This document shows positions 58,886-64,000 of a stretch of 64,000 nucleotides of DNA, in pieces. The first letter of the stretch is position 1. Each line of letters opens with the position of its first letter. Origin of the DNA: Epithemia pelagica (taxonomy: Eukaryota; Bacillariophyta; Bacillariophyceae; Surirellales; Surirellaceae); the NCBI GenBank assembly GCA_946965045.2, contig OX337237.1, forward strand, positions 1,364,001-1,428,000. Direction: 5' to 3'. The translations under genes were made by a program, and so were the position numbers. Under the pieces are notes generated by a model that was given only the letters and a program-made list of their open reading frames with translations, was not told the origin of the DNA and did not search any database.

Positions 58886-61800
58886 TCATAGAAAGAGCTT
58901 TTTATCCCCAGACGTTACAATCACGACATCCTCTTCGTCGTCAAAATCATCATCATCGTAGAAGTCGTCGTCCATTTCCAAGCACTGGTCCTGGTAGGTC
59001 TCCAACGGTGCATCCGCCGTGTTGGTCGTGTGCTCAGACTGCAGCAGGCTCTGTTCTCGGAATTCGGCCACAATTTGTGTTCCTCGAGAAATCCATTCTT
59101 GTTGATTTTGAATGGCATAATTCAAGTACTCCTCACTGGAAACACCAAACACCCCGCATTCCTTGAGCTTCTTGGCTAACGGGATAATGTAATGTTCAAA
59201 AAAGGACACTTCGCCTTGATACCAAAACTCATTGGGGTCTTTTTCCGATTTACCATTTTGGTACGCCAACATCATTTCTTGGTACAATCGACTATTCCAT
59301 TTCTTGTAAACCTGAAAGTGCTGCATTGTGTGAGCCACGTCCGAGGCTTGAATGAGATGTTCCAAGACTACGGTAGCCTTGCAATTGACGGGATCACTCG
59401 GTGCGTCGTTCAATTCTCGTGCACTTTCTGAAAAGGCTCGCATCCATCGGTTTTTGCGTTGCGCCCCCAATTCCTTATCCATAATCTGTGTTGAACCAAC
59501 AAAATGGAAAAGATTGAGATACCAAGATCAGAGAGTTAATACTCAATTCATGTATTTTGCGGAGATTACTTACGTCTGTAGCCATGACGGAATTGACCAC
59601 AAGTTGTCGAAAGCGTACAAATTCATCTTCTGTGCCGTAAATGGCACTTCGAAGGTCACTGAATTGGTCTTCCATGAGAAGTTGCCATGACATATCAAAC
59701 GAGTTTTGTTCCGCCACACTCTTGTTCTTGTACTGGATGGCCAACGCACTTTGCTCCTTGACTAATTGCATGTTTGGAACACCCATATGGTCCACATCGT
59801 GAATGACCGCGGCAAAGGCGCAGGCAAACTGTGTCAATGGGTCCGTAATACCGTAAGCATGAGACTGAACTTCGTTACCTTCGTTACCTTTACCACTACC
59901 ACGTCCCTGAGAGAGAGGAGAAGCATTGCCCTTGGTGCTCTCCACAATCCGAGAGAGCAATTTGAGCACAGACATGGTTACATGAGATGCATGCTTCAAA
60001 GGAAAAAAGATAAGAAAAATTAGGACAAACATGTAAGAACATGTGTGGTTGCCAGAGAGACCAGGTGGCTGTACTGCATACTGCATACCTCAAAGTTGTG
60101 AAAGGGGTTGTTCCGGTAAAGAGCCGCAATTGCCTCAATGTACTGGCGAAGCTGGTCCTCAACTGCGGCTCCGAGTTCGTAAGTATCTGCTTCACCAGGA
60201 TTGCCTGATGGTTCAGAATAAGGAAATTGGATAATGTCTTGTACTTCATCAATAACCAAATTCCGAAGGTTCATGGTTTCTTGTTCCAACGCTCGAATCT
60301 TTTCCGTTTCCTTCTTTGACTTATCTTTGGAATTGCTGGTACGTCGTACTCCAATGTTTTGCAACATTCGAAGAAGGACATCAACGGTCCATCGAACGAG
60401 CCGATCTCTCTTTTCTTCCTCGGATGAGGCGACCAAACCCTTTCGGGCTTTGCTCTTCTTGACCATGATCCGGTTGGGATGCGACGCGGCCAACATCATA
60501 TCGGACGATTCGGACATTTCAGCCGTTTTCCCATCGCTGGATGTAGTACCAGAGGCCATGGATCGCGTACCACCCTTGACTTCCATCCAATACGTTTGCA
60601 TCTGCCCCTTGCCCTTGGCCGTGATGAGGTCTTCACGTTTGCGAATCCAGTGTCCCTTCCCTGCCTGTTGAAGCAATGTGGCAGTCTCTTGTGAAACTTG
60701 AATTCGACGAGGCGCCCCATTCGATTCCATGCGGGAGGCCGTATTCATGGTATCTCCAAAGAGTTGGAACCGAGCCCGATCTCCCCGTAAGACCCCGGCC
60801 GTAACGGGACCAGAGTGGAGTCCCACTCGAAGGTCCAAGTCGCCTGTTTCGGGTCCCAGTGCGATTTCGAGTTGATTGGTCAGCATATGAAAGTGGTACA
60901 TACAATCACGAGCAAATCGAGCCATGACAACCGCATGGTCGGCTCGTGGTTCGGGAAGACCCGCCACGGCCACATAACAATCACCAATGGTTTCCACCTT
61001 GTAAACACGACGCCGAATTGCCGTGGCATCAAAGTCGGCGTAAATGGTTTCGAGCAGGGTAAAGACTTGTTTGGGTTCGCGACTGGAGCTCCAGGCGGTG
61101 AAACCAACCATGTCGGCAAACATAATGGTCGTATCGGTAAAGAATTCGGCAATGGGTTCCGATTCGTACTTTCCCCCTTTTCGCGTTTCGTCACCATCGG
61201 AAATAAAGGCCGCCAGTTTGTCCTTGTTACTGCGACGTCGGTTCTTATTGTTGGAGAGGCTACTCTTGCGCTCGGCTTCCGCCAAGAGTCGATCTCCAAC
61301 GCTTTTGGGAAAGAGGGAATGCACCATTTCGGTCGTCCGGACGGCTGTACCCAAAACCTTTTTCTGCCTCCGTTGGACCATCCAATCGTACAAAACAAAG
61401 ACTGATACGGTAATGAGGAACACCATAAAGACAACCGAAGCATAGAGATAGGGTTGAGAGGTAATGTAGTCAGCCTCAAAGATGGGATCCGGAACCACCG
61501 TCAAGGCGTATTCGCAATGCAAATGAACTTCTTCTTCTTCCCCCAGGGACCGTTCATGCGTGTGTTCGTCCGTGTAAAATCGAGCAAACTGAGCAAAGTC
61601 TCCCGTTTCAATCAAGACATCGTACTTGCGATCGGAAATGTCGGCATTGCCACGAAAATCGACGCCTCCACCATTGACAATAAAGGAAGATCCTCGTTCG
61701 TCGGTACAGGTCGAGTTGGTCGTGACCACATAGCCACGAATCTCATCGGGAAGAATATTGGTCAGATACGCGGTCCAGGGCACCACGGCAAAGACAAAGC

Positions 61801-63095
61801 CGACAATGGTCTTTTGGCCTTGATCAAAGCTGTCGTACACTGGCTCGGCCAAAATGGTGCGTGGGACTTCGAGGGAGGTAGTGTTGGCTGTGGTGGCATA
61901 GTCAAACATGTACGTGACATTGGTCACTTCAATGAGCATCGAGTGAGAAACCTTTAATGCATCTTGGACCAAGTGTTGGAGAAGGGGGTGAGAATTCAAA
62001 TCGTAATTCAACAAGCCCGGTGAGGTGACAATCGGACCATATTGAAGGACCGGCAAGTGAAAGTCTTGTGGCTGAAGAGTCAAGTTTTTGTACTCATAGG
62101 ATTCGGGTGGAATGGGTTGAATCGTGGGAGAAATAACCGTGTCGTAAGGCGGAGAAACAAAGGGAGAGTCGGCTCCAAACTGCAAAAGACAAAAAAGGGT
62201 CCAAGAAGAACAAGAGAGAGAGAGAGTTTGAGTGTTTGTTGGAGATTCCATGGTTCCGTGATTTGACGACGACGACGACGACTACAACCAATCGACATGC
62301 TTTGCTTGGTCCACCCTGCGCTTTTGCATGAACGTACCGTATCGGTGAGAATGTCGCTCATGCCCTCGTTAAACTTGAGATTCCATTCGGCGACTTGGCT
62401 GGGAATGCGAACAATGGGGGCAAAGACAATGAGTTCGGCACCCGACAAGGTGGCCAGTTCTTGAGTTCTCGTCAGAAAGTGCGGCAAGGTGATGCATGGC
62501 CAGGTTTCATTTAGTTTGAGCGACAAGGAGGTGATGCTGGTGGAAAGGGTTTGCAATTGTCGTGTAATGGTCAAGGCTCGTTCGTTGGCACCATTCACCA
62601 AATCGTTGGCAAAGACCATAAACTAAAGTAACAAACAAGTATTATGAGTTGAATGGTTCGAAGAACAAATTAGAGTTTCAAATGAGATTGCCAGTCTCAA
62701 CACAACAACAACAAGAGACAAGATACCAAACTCACCTCAAATGTATTGTCGTCGATTTCATCTTCGCGTACAAAGTAAAAGGCAATGGCGGAAGTCACGA
62801 TAGCGAAAATGGTTAGAATGACATAGACAAGTATCTTGGATCTCCATACGGCCTTGGTTTCCGAAGTGGCTATTTGAGGATCTGAAGACTTGGTCGTAGT
62901 AGATGTCTTTTTGTCGTTGGTCGTAGAGGCTGCCTTGGGCTTGTGGAGGCTTGCATCGTATTCATCGTCGTCGTCGTCGTCGTCATCTTCGTCGTCGTTG
63001 GTCCAATCATGACCATTGTCTGAATCGTCAATCATCATGAGCATGGTCGGATCGACACCCTTGTCGGGGCGCTTCTTCTTGAGCATGTTCATCAT
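58886..63095 (-). CDS. Receptor nucleotide cyclase fused to class I cyclic-nucleotide phosphodiesterase
   Basis: Exons 63095-62736, 62622-62338, 62179-60089, 59993-59574 and 59485-58886, all joined in phase 0, give 1251 residues. An acidic N-terminus and membrane helix (ILVYVILTIFAIVTSAIAFYFV) lead into a large extracellular sensor region, then a second helix (PYLYASVVFMVFLITVSVFVLYDW). The cyclase domain has FADMVGFTAWS and TIGDCYVAVAG (metal Asp pair) and FGDTMNTASRME. Purine-specifying residues are mixed: Glu in YKVETIGD as in guanylyl cyclases, but Gln in RFQLFGD. The phosphodiesterase domain has HNFEHASHVTMSV (rejoined over an intron), HDVDHMG and LIQASDVAHTMQH. It would both make and hydrolyse cyclic nucleotide at the membrane. 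Confidence 0.93.
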
Positions 63096-63795
63096 GGTGC
63101 CGGCAATGCAATGTCGAGATGAACGAACTGGGCGTGCACGTGGACGTGACCAAGGTTCGTGTGGGAGCATGCCACGTTGTGACAAAGCCACGCGGATCGG
63201 AAGCACCACCACCAAACGACGACAAAGTACCAGTACCCCGAGAGGGAGGAGGATGCCATCCTCCCGCCACGGTCCACCAGGAACGATGAACGAACAAATC
63301 ACACTTGCTTGTGCAGGAACCACGGGATGGTGCAGAGTTTGTCGTCGGGCATGCTTGTATGTCGTTGGGGACTACGGGGGGAACAAAAGGGCTTACTTCG
63401 GAGGAACTTCACCCCATAGTCACTCTATCCGCCGAACTTCCCAGTATGCGAAGTGGTTGGGCTATTGGAACTTCGAGTCCCAAGAAGCTCGCGGGGCCCA
63501 CGCATTCAAAGTTGATTTATTGGCATAGAGAATGACACGGAAAGGCGCTTCCGCATGCTATAGTAACTACTATCGGATGGACTCGGTCACCCGGAATTGC
63601 AGTTCGGGTATGACAATGTACGTAGGATTTAAAAGGTTGGACCCGAGCTCAAATCGATGCGGGTAGGCTACCCGCGCATCCCAGGCTTTGCGTGTCCAAA
63701 TATCAGCGTGTTCCGCAGTTCCGCACTCTATCAGATACATAGTGACTTGGTGTATGGAAGTTTCAATATACTCCTACATACTTTATAGTTGATAG
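63096..63795. other. Intergenic stretch at the right end
   Basis: It should hold the cyclase-PDE promoter. In-frame codons upstream of 63095 lack family content, and another Met is possible near 63170. Nothing else is supported. Confidence 0.4.
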
Positions 63796-64000
63796 TTAGT
63801 TCTTGTCACTGAAAGATATAGTCCCAGTTTGGTGCAAGAAATGAATGTCGTCAACATTCCCTGGGTCAGCAACAGATGTTTTTCTTGATTGTGGCTTGGC
63901 ACATGCTGAAACAAGCACTACACTGTCATCGGATGATGTGTCATCGGATGCTGTGTCTTCAAGCTCCATCTTTGGACAATCCATGGGGCAAAGTTCTGTG
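63796..64000 (-). CDS. Possible 3' end of an unrecognised gene (partial, cut by window end)
   Basis: A minus-strand frame is open from the window edge to the stop at 63796, about 67 codons. It is Ser/Asp-rich (TASDDTSSDDSVVLVSA). The Met at 63984 need not be the start because the frame continues upstream. No family is recognised, and it may be a chance frame. Confidence 0.3.
   Translation of the reverse strand, partial: TELCPMDCPKMELEDTASDDTSSDDSVVLVSACAKPQSRKTSVADPGNVDDIHFLHQTGTISFSDKN

Overview
This window is nuclear DNA of a photosynthetic stramenopile, most probably a (pennate) diatom. The evidence is the mix of genes: a receptor nucleotide cyclase fused to a class I phosphodiesterase, ShKT-domain proteins including a prolyl 4-hydroxylase with ShKT domains, secreted lysine/glycine/serine-rich proteins, diatom-style ankyrin repeats, signal-peptide-led proteins that look plastid-targeted, short introns (67-267 nt) with GT/AG ends, and loose spacing on both strands with no operons. 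The species cannot be named from the sequence alone.

Layout. 1-8300: the 3' end of an AAA/TPR ATPase gene cut by the window edge, an unassigned open fragment, a frameshifted TPR gene, an ankyrin-repeat gene, the splicing factor SF3B5, an intact TPR paralogue, and a gene broken by a 14-bp tandem duplication. 9800-11300: a multi-pass membrane protein whose frame is interrupted. 11470-13800: a Crinkler-type (CR) nuclease-kinase gene bracketed by 68/69-bp direct repeats. 14600-19700: a full-length AAA/TPR ATPase, paralogous to the fragment at the left edge, divergent from a GT34-like glycosyltransferase. 19950-23100: a seven-exon ferric reductase/NOX-like oxidoreductase with a 14-nt microexon. 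23484-23974: a MITE-like element with 31-bp terminal inverted repeats and a TTA target duplication. 24170-29620: a lysine/glycine-rich membrane protein and a TKL protein kinase. 30390-36000: a peptidase-like gene between repeated motifs, a glycosyltransferase-like gene with an in-frame stop near its end, and an AtpI/CGL160-like membrane domain fused to a guanylate-kinase-like domain. 36350-49300: a His-rich CobW GTPase, a secreted coiled-coil protein, ShKT prolyl 4-hydroxylase, SRPBCC-like protein, GNAT acetyltransferase, a Golgi-type membrane protein and a methyltransferase. 49860-54840: a type II membrane protein, a 1.73-kb element with 46-bp terminal inverted repeats and minisatellite contents, and a gene with three near-identical 183-bp ShKT repeats. 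55660-63100: ESCRT-III Vps2, a secreted aldehyde dehydrogenase and the five-exon cyclase-phosphodiesterase.

Most genes look like independent single transcription units. Themes shared by several are the secretory route and cell surface (glycosyltransferases, ShKT/prolyl hydroxylase, secreted low-complexity proteins), signalling (cyclase-PDE, TKL kinase, AAA/TPR ATPases, myristoylation-type TPR proteins) and recent small-scale rearrangement (MITE, TIR element, direct repeats around the CR gene, tandem duplications, several broken frames). Exon structures were deduced by hand from splice consensus, reading-frame phase and family motifs; none is backed by transcripts here.
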